A stretch of 64,000 bases of DNA from Pseudoalteromonas sp. GCY (GCF_016695175.1 NZ_CP068022.1:310001-374000), one strand, 5' to 3'. Shown: positions 49,401 through 58,830, counted from the first letter of the stretch. Notes: a model not told the origin generated them from the sequence alone. Made by a program: numbers and translations.

Positions 49401-50459
49401 TTAATAAAAGTACTTTCTTACATAGGGAGAGGTCATCGCGGATAGCAACCCAACATAGTCAAGTTTAAATCTGATCTCTTGACCAATCTTTAAAGGAGCT
49501 TCTGCACTCTCGACTACCATATGATCACTACTACTTGCTAAAATAGTGATCCCTTTCGGTGGAATGACACCTGATGGATTAACATCTTGGCGTCCAAGCG
49601 CTAATAACGCTTGATCAACTTGCCCCCTATCTACAGCTTCAGGTGTTTCACCAAAGGCATTTTGATAACGTCGTCCCCAAGGCTTAGATGGCTTGTTACT
49701 AGACTCAATCACTTCAGCAACTAATGAGATTGCATCAGTGTTTGCTCCCGCAATGGGACGCTTATTCAGCGCTTCGACGCCAAAGAAAATAGACTCTCCC
49801 AACCTAAGTTGAGTAACACAGCTACGTTGGTCTAAATTAAATGCCCATAATAGGTTTGCTGAATTACCGCCAGATATCACCTGTAGTCTAATACCAAATT
49901 GGTTTTCAACCTCAATTACCAATTTGGCTAAAAAGGCCATATTTTCTTGTTCTGGTGCAATTCCGTAACGACACGCTAAGTTTGCTCCAATTCCTTTTAA
50001 ATCAATATTTGACAATGCTAGTGTTTGTCTTATTGTATTCGAAAGCAGGTCAGGCATAACACCTTCCCTCAAATCACCAAGCTCGACCATGACGATCACT
50101 CCATGACAATAGCCCGCCTTTTTTGCTGCCTTTGATAGCGCGCTAATTGTAAACAACTCTGTATTCAGGCTGATTTCACAATTCAACACAACTCTATTCA
50201 CTTGGCTCAACATTGGAGAGCGGATCAACATCATGGGTATTGTGATCCCCGCCCGCCTCATTCTTTCAATGTTTTCTATTCGGGAATCAGCCAACATAGT
50301 GGCTCCAGACTCAATTAGCGTAGCTGCAATCTTAGGATGTCCCATAAACACTTTAGTCACTGGTACAACATCTATGCCATGGCGTTTTAGCTTGTCAATA
50401 AGGAGGCTTGCGTTCACCGCAATCTTGGCACAGTCGATTTCCAGTCTGGGATTGATCAT
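49401..50459 (-). CDS. PLP-dependent alanine/ornithine racemase-like protein
   Basis: This 352-residue protein has an alanine-racemase N-terminal barrel with the PLP Lys at about residue 36 (VVPVTKVFMGHP). VMVELGDLREGV matches the ornithine-racemase-like group (Orr family) rather than Alr. The second-domain Tyr of Alr is not obvious. The start ATG overlaps the stop of the DgcN-like gene by 4 bases, so the two are coupled. Together they suggest D-amino-acid metabolism, but the substrate is not proven. Confidence 0.8.
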   Translation of the reverse strand: MINPRLEIDCAKIAVNASLLIDKLKRHGIDVVPVTKVFMGHPKIAATLIESGATMLADSRIENIERMRRAGITIPMMLIRSPMLSQVNRVVLNCEISLNTELFTISALSKAAKKAGYCHGVIVMVELGDLREGVMPDLLSNTIRQTLALSNIDLKGIGANLACRYGIAPEQENMAFLAKLVIEVENQFGIRLQVISGGNSANLLWAFNLDQRSCVTQLRLGESIFFGVEALNKRPIAGANTDAISLVAEVIESSNKPSKPWGRRYQNAFGETPEAVDRGQVDQALLALGRQDVNPSGVIPPKGITILASSSDHMVVESAEAPLKIGQEIRFKLDYVGLLSAMTSPYVRKYFY

Positions 50460-51652
50460 TGCAAAATTGGTATTTGCTTTGCGAGCTTTGGAAATGCCCT
50501 GAGCACCATATGAACTAAAAATTTACTTGAACGCTTTAGTGCATCAGTGACTGGTATAGCAAACTCTTTAGAGTAGTGGTAAATACACTCATCAATTTCT
50601 TTTTCCTCCATTCCCTCGTGATTTATACTAATACCGATAACCTTTGCATGAGCGAATAGCTCTATCAATTCGATCTCACTTGCTACTGAGGGCATAGCCA
50701 TCTCGTCAAAATCAACTCGGTATTTACGACAAGGCGCATGCTGTAAAATAACAGCATTTGGTGCAGACCCTCTAATAATCATTGAACTAGTTGAAAATGC
50801 AGGGTGACTCAAAGCGCCTTGGCCTTCAATAATAATAATGTCTGGCTTTTCAACTTCATACGCACGGTAAATAACGGCTTCAAGTTCTCCTGGACAAAAC
50901 TGTGCAGGTATAGAGTCCATTACCAAACTGTAAGGCGCGCCTTGAATAACACCTGTTTGTCCTGTCGCAACTAATACAACGTTGAGTCCATATTGTCTCA
51001 GCGCACTAACGAGCTTTGTTGCCGTCGTGCGCTTCCCTATCGCGCAATCAGTCCCCATAATGACCACTTTTGGACAATCTACGTGATTTACAATACCACT
51101 AAAAATTTGCAAGTTCCTCTTCGCTCTAGGCTTGCGTATATCCAAAATCACAACTCCAGCTTTACGGCTAGCAGCAATAAATTCAGGATCATCATTTAGA
51201 TATTCATGTAATCCATTGACAATATTCATTCCTAGGTCTATTGCTTCTAAAATAACTTGCCTATCAAGAGTGGATAAAACACCACTTGATGGCGCTATTC
51301 CAAATATAAAATATTCTGGAATTTCTCTAGCCATCTCTATAGATTCAGTCAAAGTTGCATAAATAGGGATCCCATTATACTCACCGTCTAAGGCATAGCC
51401 AGAATCTAGTCCCGCCTTCTCACTGTCTATAACAGATAATATTCGAAACTTCGGAGAATAACGAATAAGTCCATTTGCAGTTTTACCATCTGTTTTTGTA
51501 AAGTTGGCTTCACAAAAAATAACAGCGCTTGGCGTGGTTTCTGAACCACAACAGTGGTAAGCGTTTAGCAAACCTCTTTGCGTATTTGGATGTATACGCT
51601 CATTGGGGAATACAGAAAAATAGGGATCTGAGTACAATGTATTAACAGACAC
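50456..51652 (-). CDS. dgcN: DUF1611 protein, DgcN-like amino-acid N-acetyltransferase
   Basis: This protein has a P-loop-like motif in VIMGTDCAIGKRTTATKLV and the DUF1611 closing region IIEGQGALSHPAFSTSSMIIRG. The family has been named DgcN (D-glutamate N-acetyltransferase); function here is transferred from that naming. It usually sits with the epimerase DgcA, but here an Orr-like racemase takes that place. I set the start at GTG 51652, which has GAGGTG five bases upstream and gives 398 residues. An upstream ATG (51697) would add 15 residues but falls inside the structured leader, so the longer form is less likely. Confidence 0.75.
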   Translation of the reverse strand: MSVNTLYSDPYFSVFPNERIHPNTQRGLLNAYHCCGSETTPSAVIFCEANFTKTDGKTANGLIRYSPKFRILSVIDSEKAGLDSGYALDGEYNGIPIYATLTESIEMAREIPEYFIFGIAPSSGVLSTLDRQVILEAIDLGMNIVNGLHEYLNDDPEFIAASRKAGVVILDIRKPRAKRNLQIFSGIVNHVDCPKVVIMGTDCAIGKRTTATKLVSALRQYGLNVVLVATGQTGVIQGAPYSLVMDSIPAQFCPGELEAVIYRAYEVEKPDIIIIEGQGALSHPAFSTSSMIIRGSAPNAVILQHAPCRKYRVDFDEMAMPSVASEIELIELFAHAKVIGISINHEGMEEKEIDECIYHYSKEFAIPVTDALKRSSKFLVHMVLRAFPKLAKQIPILQ

Positions 51653-51744
51653 AATAACACCTCGAAAAGAATAATACTTAGTGGGATGGATGTGCATGCC
51701 GAGGTGTTACTTCGGAAGAGGTACAAGCAATTCCCACTAAATAT
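51653..51744 (-). promoter_or_regulatory. Structured mRNA leader with pseudoknot potential that sequesters the dgcN ribosome-binding site
   Basis: Read as mRNA (minus strand), four segments occur in the order B', A', B, A. B' (51744-51732) is AUAUUUAGUGGGA, and B (51686-51674) is UCCCACUAAGUAU; they pair over 13 bp with one G-U. A' (51711-51700) is AGUAACACCUCG, and A (51664-51653) is CGAGGUGUUAUU; they pair over 12 bp with one G-U. The two helices interlock, which is the topology of an H-type pseudoknot or of a two-state switch. A contains the GAGGUG ribosome-binding site just before GTG 51652, so pairing with A' would hide it. Loops are 20, 13 and 9 nt. I know of no named riboswitch matching this, but I could not search. 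Confidence 0.7.
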
Positions 51745-52014
51745 GCTGGGGAACACTAGTGTAGTCCTTTTATCAACCAACAAACAGCTTTATAATGAAT
51801 TATTTTCAATTTACTTTTATTTCCCTTTAAAAATATACCTTTTTCAGCAACTTAGAAGCTCAACTAATTTATGAATTTTTTATGTCATTATTAGCAGCAT
51901 TTTTTGATAACTACTAAAGCTATTTTCATGTTTAAAAACAGCTAATTCAATTAATGAAATTGGCATAAATCACATTAAAATAAAGATTATCTATCGGCCG
52001 AATTAAAAGATTAA

Positions 52015-52170
52015 TTGACGAGGTATTACATTGATTTTATTAGAGTAGGGTCGGTTGCGTAATATGGGCAGTAACCTATTTAACATAGGAGAAAACAACT
52101 TTACTAAATCTCTTTTTTGTACAAAACTCACCGACTTTGCCTAGCCAAATAGGATAGGCAAAGTTTTTAT
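52015..52170 (+). ncRNA. Candidate small RNA (orphan promoter plus terminator)
   Basis: A promoter-like pair TTGACG (52015-52020), 17-base spacer, TATTAG (52038-52043) predicts a start near 52050 on the plus strand. About 120 bases on, a 10-bp hairpin followed by TTTTTATT ends at 52170. No open frame or upstream plus-strand gene explains this terminator, as both neighbours are on the minus strand. This fits a small RNA of about 120 nt. It could instead be a terminator that acts for the cus operon only. Confidence 0.4.
52134..52169 (+). terminator. Intrinsic terminator (plus strand)
   Basis: ACTTTGCCTA (52134-52143) and TAGGCAAAGT (52155-52164) form a perfect 10-bp stem with an 11-base loop, then TTTTATT on the plus strand. 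The minus strand, which would serve the cus operon ending at 52186, lacks a T-run after the stem. Confidence 0.75.
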
Positions 52171-52185
52171 TGAGCACTTTATAAG

Positions 52186-55100
52186 CTAACTTGTCACTCT
52201 TAGACGCCAACGGATCATCAACATATAAACTACAGGTAGCACGACTAAGGTGAGCAATAGCGCGCTTGCCATACCGCCCACCATAGGCGCGGCAATGCGG
52301 CTCATTACCTCAGAGCCAGTGCCTGAGCCGTAAAGGATTGGCAATAGCCCAATGATAATCGTTGCCACCGTCATCATGACTGGACGAATACGTTTACCCG
52401 CGCCTTCTAAAATAGCGTTATTAATAGCCTCAAGGGTTATGATCGGTTGTTTCTCCTTAAGCTCGCTTATGGCTTGGTTGAGATACACGAGCATGATCAC
52501 CCCGATTTCAACAGCAACACCTGCCAGTGCAATAAAGCCAACGCCAACTGCGACCGAAAAGTTAAAACCCTCTAGGTATAGTAACCATAACCCACCAATC
52601 ATCGCCATGGGTAGCGTTGCCATGATGATCGCCACTTCGCTAAAACTTCTAAAGTTCAAATAGAGCAAAACGATAATGATCCCAAGCGTGAGCGGTACCA
52701 CATAAGTCAATTTAGCTTTCGCGCGCTCCATATACTCGTATTGACCAGCCCAGCTGATGGAATAACCTGCTGGTAATTCCAGCTGCTCGCTCAGCACTTG
52801 TTTGGCGGCTGCCACATAGCTACCAACATCGACACCGTCTAAATCAATAAACGTCCAACCATTAATGCGAGCGTTCTCGCTTTTAATACCTGGCGGCCCA
52901 TTTTCAATATAGATAGTTGCAACATCACCTAGGGCAATATTTAACCCCTCAGCGGTAACAATCGGGAGCTTTCGCAGCGCTTCTGGAGAATCTCTTAAGT
53001 CTTGCGGGTAGCGCAAACTAACCGGATAGCGCTCTTGTCCTTCAATGGTCTGCGTGACATCCATTCCACCAATTGCAGTTGCGACCACTTGCTGGACATC
53101 GGCAATATTTAGCCCAAATCGCGCGGCTTTATCACGTTGAATATCGACCTTAATATAGCGCCCCCCAGCTACCCGCTCTGAATAGACCGAAGCGGTGCCC
53201 TCTACCTTACTCAGAATACGTTCAAGATCTTGACCAATCTTTTGGATAGTATCTAAATCTGGACCTGCGACTTTAATCCCGACAGGCGTTTTAATCCCCG
53301 TTGCGAGCATATCAATACGCGTTTTAATAGGCATCACCCAAGCATTAGTTAAGCCCGGAAACTGCACCAGCTTATCGAGTTCTGCTTTGAGCTTTTCAGT
53401 CGTCATCCCCTCTCGCCACTGATCTTTAGGTTTTAATTGAATAAAGGTCTCAATCATCGTCAACGGGGCTGGATCGGTTGCGGTTTCAGCACGACCGATT
53501 TTACCAAAGACATTTTTTACCTCAGGTACCGTCGCTATCAACTTGTCGGTTTGCTGTAAGATTTCTCTTGCTTTACCAATCGAGATACTTGGATATGTGG
53601 TCGGCATATACATTAAATCCCCTTCATCCAAAGGTGGGATAAACTCGCTGCCGATTTTATCCATTGGATAAAATCCAACGACTGTAATAGCTGCAGCGAC
53701 CAGCAACGTCAGCTTGGGAAAGCGTAATACTTGCTTTAATAGCGGCGTATACGCGCCAACCAACATTCGATTGATTGGGTTTTTATGCTCAGGCACAACT
53801 TTACCGCGAATAAAGTACCCCATCAGCACAGGAATAAGTGTGATGGCTAGCCCCGCCGATGCGGCCATCGCATACGTTTTAGTATATGCCAATGGTGCAA
53901 ACATACGCCCTTCTTGCGCCTCAAGAATAAACACAGGTAAGAAGCTCACGGTGATAATCAACAAACTAAAGAAAAGCGCAGGACCGACTTCGGAAGCCGA
54001 CTTTGCGACGATTTCCCAGCGGTTTTCATCGTTGAGTGGCGTTTTTTCCATGTGTTTGTGCATGTTTTCAATCATCACGATTGCACCGTCGGTCATCGCC
54101 CCGATAGCTATGGCAATCCCACCAAGAGACATGATATTTGCGTTCACACCTTGAAAGTACATCACGATAAAAGCAACCAAAATGCCAAGTGGCAAAGTGA
54201 TCACCGCAACCACCGAAGAGCGAATATGAAATAAGAACACCACACACACTAGTGCCACCACCACCAGCTCTTCGAGCAGCTTAGACCAAAGATTATCAAT
54301 AGCATTGGTGATAAGTTCGGAGCGATCATAAACCGTTACCACTTCCACCCCTTCAGGCAAGCCTTGTTGTAGCTCGGCGAGCTTTTGCTTCACCCCATCT
54401 ATGGTTTTTTGCGCGTTTTCTCCAAAGCGCATAACCACAACACCGCCCACAACTTCTCCCTCGCCGTTAAGCTCGGCAATGCCACGACGCATTTGCGGTC
54501 CGATATTGACAGATGCAACGTCTGCTATCGTTAATGGTGTACCCTTTACTGCTTGCCCAAGAGGTATGGCCTCAATGTCTTTAACGTTTTGAATATATCC
54601 AGTACTTGTCACCATATATTCAGCTTCGGCCATCTCAATCACGGAAGCACCCGATTCTTGGTTGCCACGTTGCAACGCCTGCTGTACATGCGTAAGCGGA
54701 ATGCCGTATGCGCGCAGTTTATTGGGATCAACCTGTACTTGATACTGTTTCACCATACCGCCAATCGGCGCCACTTCTGACACGCCAGCAACCGATTGCA
54801 GCTCAAACTTTAAGAACCAATCTTGTAAGCTGCGTAGTTGGCTAATATCGTGTTTACCGGTTTTATCAACGAGCGCATAAAGATACACCCAACCCACCCC
54901 AGTGGCATCAGGGCCCAATTGCGGCTTTGCTGCATCAGGTAATTGAGGTGCGACTTGACTTAGATATTCGAGCACACGGCTACGCGCCCAGTAAAGATCC
55001 GTTTTATCGTCAAAAATAACGTAAACATAGGAATCCCCAAAGAAGGAATAACCACGTACGGTTTTTGCGCCCGGCACGGAGAGCATTGCCGTGGTCAGCG

Positions 55101-55302
55101 GAAATGTCACCTGATCTTGGACCACTTGTGGTGCCTGTCCTGGATAAGGTGTTTTGACAATTACTTGTACATCAGACAAGTCCGGAATGGCGTCGACAGG
55201 TGTGTTTTTAAGGGTAAATAGCCCAGCCCCCACCAGCATAAGTGTCAGCAGTACCACAAAAAAACGGTTGTATACTGACCAGCGAATTATTGCTTGGATC
55301 AT
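52186..55302 (-). CDS. cusA: CusA/CzcA-type heavy-metal efflux RND permease
   Basis: This inner-membrane RND pump of 1038 residues is the normal length for the HME-RND (CusA/CzcA) subfamily. Two halves each contain a first helix, a large periplasmic loop and five helices. GGIAIAIGAMTDGAIVMIENMHKH is the subfamily's TM4 signature with charged residues for proton relay. The WVMPIKTRIDMLATGIKTPVG region is typical of CusA, where Met residues help bind Cu(I)/Ag(I). It exports monovalent copper or silver with CusB and CusC. The cusB stop lies 12 bases upstream. Confidence 0.93.
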   Translation of the reverse strand: MIQAIIRWSVYNRFFVVLLTLMLVGAGLFTLKNTPVDAIPDLSDVQVIVKTPYPGQAPQVVQDQVTFPLTTAMLSVPGAKTVRGYSFFGDSYVYVIFDDKTDLYWARSRVLEYLSQVAPQLPDAAKPQLGPDATGVGWVYLYALVDKTGKHDISQLRSLQDWFLKFELQSVAGVSEVAPIGGMVKQYQVQVDPNKLRAYGIPLTHVQQALQRGNQESGASVIEMAEAEYMVTSTGYIQNVKDIEAIPLGQAVKGTPLTIADVASVNIGPQMRRGIAELNGEGEVVGGVVVMRFGENAQKTIDGVKQKLAELQQGLPEGVEVVTVYDRSELITNAIDNLWSKLLEELVVVALVCVVFLFHIRSSVVAVITLPLGILVAFIVMYFQGVNANIMSLGGIAIAIGAMTDGAIVMIENMHKHMEKTPLNDENRWEIVAKSASEVGPALFFSLLIITVSFLPVFILEAQEGRMFAPLAYTKTYAMAASAGLAITLIPVLMGYFIRGKVVPEHKNPINRMLVGAYTPLLKQVLRFPKLTLLVAAAITVVGFYPMDKIGSEFIPPLDEGDLMYMPTTYPSISIGKAREILQQTDKLIATVPEVKNVFGKIGRAETATDPAPLTMIETFIQLKPKDQWREGMTTEKLKAELDKLVQFPGLTNAWVMPIKTRIDMLATGIKTPVGIKVAGPDLDTIQKIGQDLERILSKVEGTASVYSERVAGGRYIKVDIQRDKAARFGLNIADVQQVVATAIGGMDVTQTIEGQERYPVSLRYPQDLRDSPEALRKLPIVTAEGLNIALGDVATIYIENGPPGIKSENARINGWTFIDLDGVDVGSYVAAAKQVLSEQLELPAGYSISWAGQYEYMERAKAKLTYVVPLTLGIIIVLLYLNFRSFSEVAIIMATLPMAMIGGLWLLYLEGFNFSVAVGVGFIALAGVAVEIGVIMLVYLNQAISELKEKQPIITLEAINNAILEGAGKRIRPVMMTVATIIIGLLPILYGSGTGSEVMSRIAAPMVGGMASALLLTLVVLPVVYMLMIRWRLRVTS

Positions 55303-55314
55303 TGTAAACGCTCC

Positions 55315-57042
55315 TTAGTGGCCTGAGTGCATATTCATCGACATCTCACCTGCAGGTTTGATATCAGTCACCACAAATTCGTCACCCACTTCAAAGGTGA
55401 AAGTCACCTTCATTCCCGTCATAAGCTGGCTTAAATCAATGTGCTCTGCTGCAACAAAGTCCATCGTTGTTGCGGGACGGTCCCATTTTTCAATGGCGTC
55501 GCGAGAAATATTAAGCACTCGGGTGTCAGGGGTGATAGCGTTTATCACGCCACCCACTGTTGCTGTTGGTAAGGTATTTTCGGTCGTACTTCCTTCGGAC
55601 ATAATGTGAATGCCAGTCAGTAATACGCTACCGTCATCCTGTTTCGTGGCTTCAAAATGCAAAGTCTGTCCAGCGTTTAATTCTCCAACATCGACACTTT
55701 CAGCCACTGTAAAGTCCATCACCATTTCAGGCCATTCCCACTCAGGTACGGGTTGATGATCGATATTCACCACTCGGCTTTGGTAGTTCACGCTTTGAAT
55801 TTCTCCTTCAATCCAAACTGACTTAGCCTCAGCAACTGGCGCCATACGCATAAAGTCAGAAGTAATGCTCGATTGAGAATCAATCAGGAAATGGGCTGAC
55901 GTAACTATCTTGTCTCCTTCGTTAAGACCATTGAGGATTTCAATGTTTTCATCACCAATTTGACCCAGTTCAACGGCAACCGATTTAAAGCTACCGGGTG
56001 CAACTTCAACGACAACACGGTTTTGTTTGGCGGTACGGATCACAGATTCACTCGGCACTTGCAATACATTGTCACGAGAATCGGCATGAATGTTTACTTG
56101 TGCAAACATATTCGGCTTTAACAGCGCATCACTGTTGTCAAATCTAAGCCTTACTCTAAGTGTCCGTGTTTTTTCATTGAGTGAGGGGTAGACATAATCG
56201 ACTTGCCCTCGCCACGTTCTGCCGGGTAAAAAGTCTAACCTCATGGAAACAGCTTGTCCCTGAGCGACCAACATAGCATCACGTTCAAATACGTCAGCTT
56301 CGACCCAAATTTCGTCAAGTTTGGCGATACTCATAAGCGTTGTGCCTGGCTTTACGTAAAACCCTTCTCGGATCTGGAGTCCATCCAACACCCCAGATTG
56401 ACGCGCATAAAAGGTAATGCTTTGATGCACTTCACCCGTTTTTTTAAGCGTATTGATAAAGTCATCACTCAGGTGCAATGCCTTGAGCCTTTTGTGTGCT
56501 GCGTTTATCAGCGCCTGATTATTACGCTTTCTAGCAATAAGGTATTCTTCTTGCGCATTGACCAGTTGCGGCGAGTATAAGGTATACAATGGCTCGCCTT
56601 GCTTCACTGGATCTCCTGCTGCTTTCACGTAGAGCGTTTCAACCCAGCCCTCAACTCGGGGGTGAATGTGAACTAAGCTATCTTCGTTGTATTGAACATA
56701 CCCAACAGTACGGATTTGATGAGACATCGCTTGACGCATGACCACCGCGGTACGAACGCCCAAGTTGTTTTCAACGTGAGGAGCTATCTCCACAACCCCC
56801 TCACCAAATTTTGCATTCGCGGACTCTTCTTCGTACACAGGCACGAGATCCATTCCCATCGGAGACTTACCGGGCTTATCACGACGATAGTTCGGATCCA
56901 TAGGCGCAACCCAATAAAGCGGCGCTTTCTCAGCGTTTTGCGTTACGGCAGACTCGTTACTTGAAGAGAGATCCATCCCAACTAGCACGCCGACCGTTAA
57001 TGTAGTGACGGCAACAAGCGTCATTTTTAAGTTGTTATTCAT
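55315..57042 (-). CDS. cusB: CusB-type periplasmic adaptor with two C-terminal CusF-like domains
   Basis: This adaptor of about 575 residues starts at ATG 57042, which overlaps the cusC stop by 8 bases. It begins with a signal or anchor, then a heavy-metal-binding domain (YWVAPMDPNYRRDKPGKSPM, about 40-65), then the HlyD/MFP core (lipoyl, hairpin and beta-barrel, about 85-400). Two CusF-like OB domains follow (about 405-480, 490-570). The first keeps the copper ligands His, Trp, Met, Met in HQPVPEWEWPEMVMDF. In the second, RDAIEKWDRPATTMDF has lost three of the four. It links CusA to CusC and probably delivers Cu(I)/Ag(I). Confidence 0.9.
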   Translation of the reverse strand: MNNNLKMTLVAVTTLTVGVLVGMDLSSSNESAVTQNAEKAPLYWVAPMDPNYRRDKPGKSPMGMDLVPVYEEESANAKFGEGVVEIAPHVENNLGVRTAVVMRQAMSHQIRTVGYVQYNEDSLVHIHPRVEGWVETLYVKAAGDPVKQGEPLYTLYSPQLVNAQEEYLIARKRNNQALINAAHKRLKALHLSDDFINTLKKTGEVHQSITFYARQSGVLDGLQIREGFYVKPGTTLMSIAKLDEIWVEADVFERDAMLVAQGQAVSMRLDFLPGRTWRGQVDYVYPSLNEKTRTLRVRLRFDNSDALLKPNMFAQVNIHADSRDNVLQVPSESVIRTAKQNRVVVEVAPGSFKSVAVELGQIGDENIEILNGLNEGDKIVTSAHFLIDSQSSITSDFMRMAPVAEAKSVWIEGEIQSVNYQSRVVNIDHQPVPEWEWPEMVMDFTVAESVDVGELNAGQTLHFEATKQDDGSVLLTGIHIMSEGSTTENTLPTATVGGVINAITPDTRVLNISRDAIEKWDRPATTMDFVAAEHIDLSQLMTGMKVTFTFEVGDEFVVTDIKPAGEMSMNMHSGH

Positions 57043-58357
57043 GGCTTGCACCCTCTTCAATTTGAGCCAAATAGTAGTTACTGCGTACCACCGCTTTTAA
57101 CAATGCAATATCAATGGAAAGCGCTGATAACTGGGCATTCAGTTTCGCAATGCGCGCCCTCACTACCTCGGAAAAGTCGCCGTCATCATTGGTATAAGCG
57201 GTCAATGCAGCTTCGGCCTGTTCAGCGCTTTGTGCCACAATTGATTTTGCATATAGCGATTGCCTCTCTTGTAATCTTTGGATAGTTTGAATTTCTCCAT
57301 TTAAGTTTGAAAACAGCTGCTTTAGCACCAGCAACCGCTCCGTTTTACTCGCCTCAACTTGTGCAGTCGCTGCCGCTTTTTGCTGGTCTTGTTTTCCATC
57401 TGTAAATAACGGAACGTCGAATGACACACCAACGCTAAAAAAGTCAGTGCGAGACATCTGATCCGGTGCATCATCCCGATACGCATAACTCGCATTGACG
57501 GAAAACTGTGGTTTATACGCCTGCTCAGCTAACTTTACCCCTTGATTGGCGCGGTATGTATCAACGTCGGCTGCAACAACCAACGGGTGATGAGTCAAAT
57601 GTTGTACTACAGCTTGGCTATCAACTGGGCGTTGCTGCATTAACTTTGGTGCAATTGAGCGGATCAACGGCAGTGTCACTTCGTTTTGATCAAGGACACT
57701 CAGCGCATTTGAATTAGTGAATGCATCATTTAATAGCCACTGCGAAAGCTTTGCCTTAGCGGTGTTAAGCTGCTGATAAGCCGCGGAACGCTTGTCGTCT
57801 AATTGCATCACCTCAAGCTGAGCACGGATCACATCTTGCTGGCGTGTTGCACCCAGCGCATTGGAGTAGCTAGCATTGGCGATTTCTACCATTTGGTCAA
57901 ACAGCACACTATCGCGTTCAATCAGTTCTAACGTCTTTTTGGCTTGTACAATATCAAGCCACACTTGAGAAACGTCGCGGCGCACTTGCGCTTTTCTATC
58001 CGCTTGTAAAATCGGTTGCTTTTTCGCGTCAAGTGCCAATTGCTGGCTCTTAATTTCGAGGCTATCTCCTCGCGGCAACATCTGCATCACACCAACTTTA
58101 AGCTGGGTCATCCCTTCTTGGTTAAACTCCCAACTATCAACAGGCAGGTTCATCATGCCGATGGACACCTGAGGATCAGGATAGCTTAGCGCTTCACGGC
58201 TCATCGACTGCATCGCAGAACGCTTGTATTGGCTAGATTTAAGCCAAGGATCGTTGCTGATGGCGGCATCTATTGCTTGCTCTAACGTTGCAATGTTGGC
58301 CTGTGCTATCTGTGGCAGTATCAGAGTTGCGATAAACAGGGAAACTTTGATTGTCAT
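57035..58357 (-). CDS. cusC: TolC-family outer-membrane channel of the Cus pump
   Basis: This 440-residue outer-membrane efflux protein has a signal peptide (core TLILPQIAQA, cleavage near residue 20) and two TolC repeats of about 190 residues with long coiled-coil helices. RDDAPDQMSRTDFFSVGVSFDVPLF is a typical beta-strand stretch. It overlaps cusB at its end and touches the DUF411 gene at its start, so it is in the copper operon. It forms the outer channel for CusBA. The symbol is by position; sequence alone places it in the TolC family. Confidence 0.85.
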   Translation of the reverse strand: MTIKVSLFIATLILPQIAQANIATLEQAIDAAISNDPWLKSSQYKRSAMQSMSREALSYPDPQVSIGMMNLPVDSWEFNQEGMTQLKVGVMQMLPRGDSLEIKSQQLALDAKKQPILQADRKAQVRRDVSQVWLDIVQAKKTLELIERDSVLFDQMVEIANASYSNALGATRQQDVIRAQLEVMQLDDKRSAAYQQLNTAKAKLSQWLLNDAFTNSNALSVLDQNEVTLPLIRSIAPKLMQQRPVDSQAVVQHLTHHPLVVAADVDTYRANQGVKLAEQAYKPQFSVNASYAYRDDAPDQMSRTDFFSVGVSFDVPLFTDGKQDQQKAAATAQVEASKTERLLVLKQLFSNLNGEIQTIQRLQERQSLYAKSIVAQSAEQAEAALTAYTNDDGDFSEVVRARIAKLNAQLSALSIDIALLKAVVRSNYYLAQIEEGASHE

Positions 58358-58830
58358 TAGAATTGCTCCTCATAACTGTCAATTTCAGCAAAAACCTCAT
58401 AGCTCCCATCTTTTTTGAGTAGCAATACTTGATAAGGCATAAAACGCTCACCAACTTCCATACCGGGCGATCCAAGTGGCATTGCCGGCGCACTTAAGCC
58501 GATATTTTGCTTATCTTGAGTTAACGTTTCGTTTTGCAAAAACTGTTTAATAAACTTGGCAGGAACATGCCCTTCAAAAATAAAACCATTTTTAGAAACC
58601 CCTGTGTGACAAGATTGATAATTTTGCTTAATACCAAACTTACTCTTAAGTGAGCCAAGATAATTTAAATCGGTGGCTTTGTGCGCGATACCTTGTGCAG
58701 TTAAATGATTTAACCATAGCTCACAACAGCCGCAGGTTGGGGATTTAAAGACTTCCAATTCTATATTGGATTTACCGTATGCCATGGCGCTCATTAACCA
58801 TAGCGTCATCACTAAATAAAGCTTTTTCAT
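58357..58830 (-). CDS. DUF411 (CopG-like) periplasmic copper-resistance protein
   Basis: This 157-residue protein has a signal peptide (cleavage near YGK at about 20) and the DUF411 signature KSPTCGCCELW, with a CxCC-type metal/redox site near 30-35. A second conserved Cys lies in NYQSCHTG and a late Met cluster in MPLGSPGME. The family includes CopG, a copper-binding protein of copper-resistance islands. The stop touches the start of cusC, so it is coupled to the efflux operon. Confidence 0.88.
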   Translation of the reverse strand: MKKLYLVMTLWLMSAMAYGKSNIELEVFKSPTCGCCELWLNHLTAQGIAHKATDLNYLGSLKSKFGIKQNYQSCHTGVSKNGFIFEGHVPAKFIKQFLQNETLTQDKQNIGLSAPAMPLGSPGMEVGERFMPYQVLLLKKDGSYEVFAEIDSYEEQF

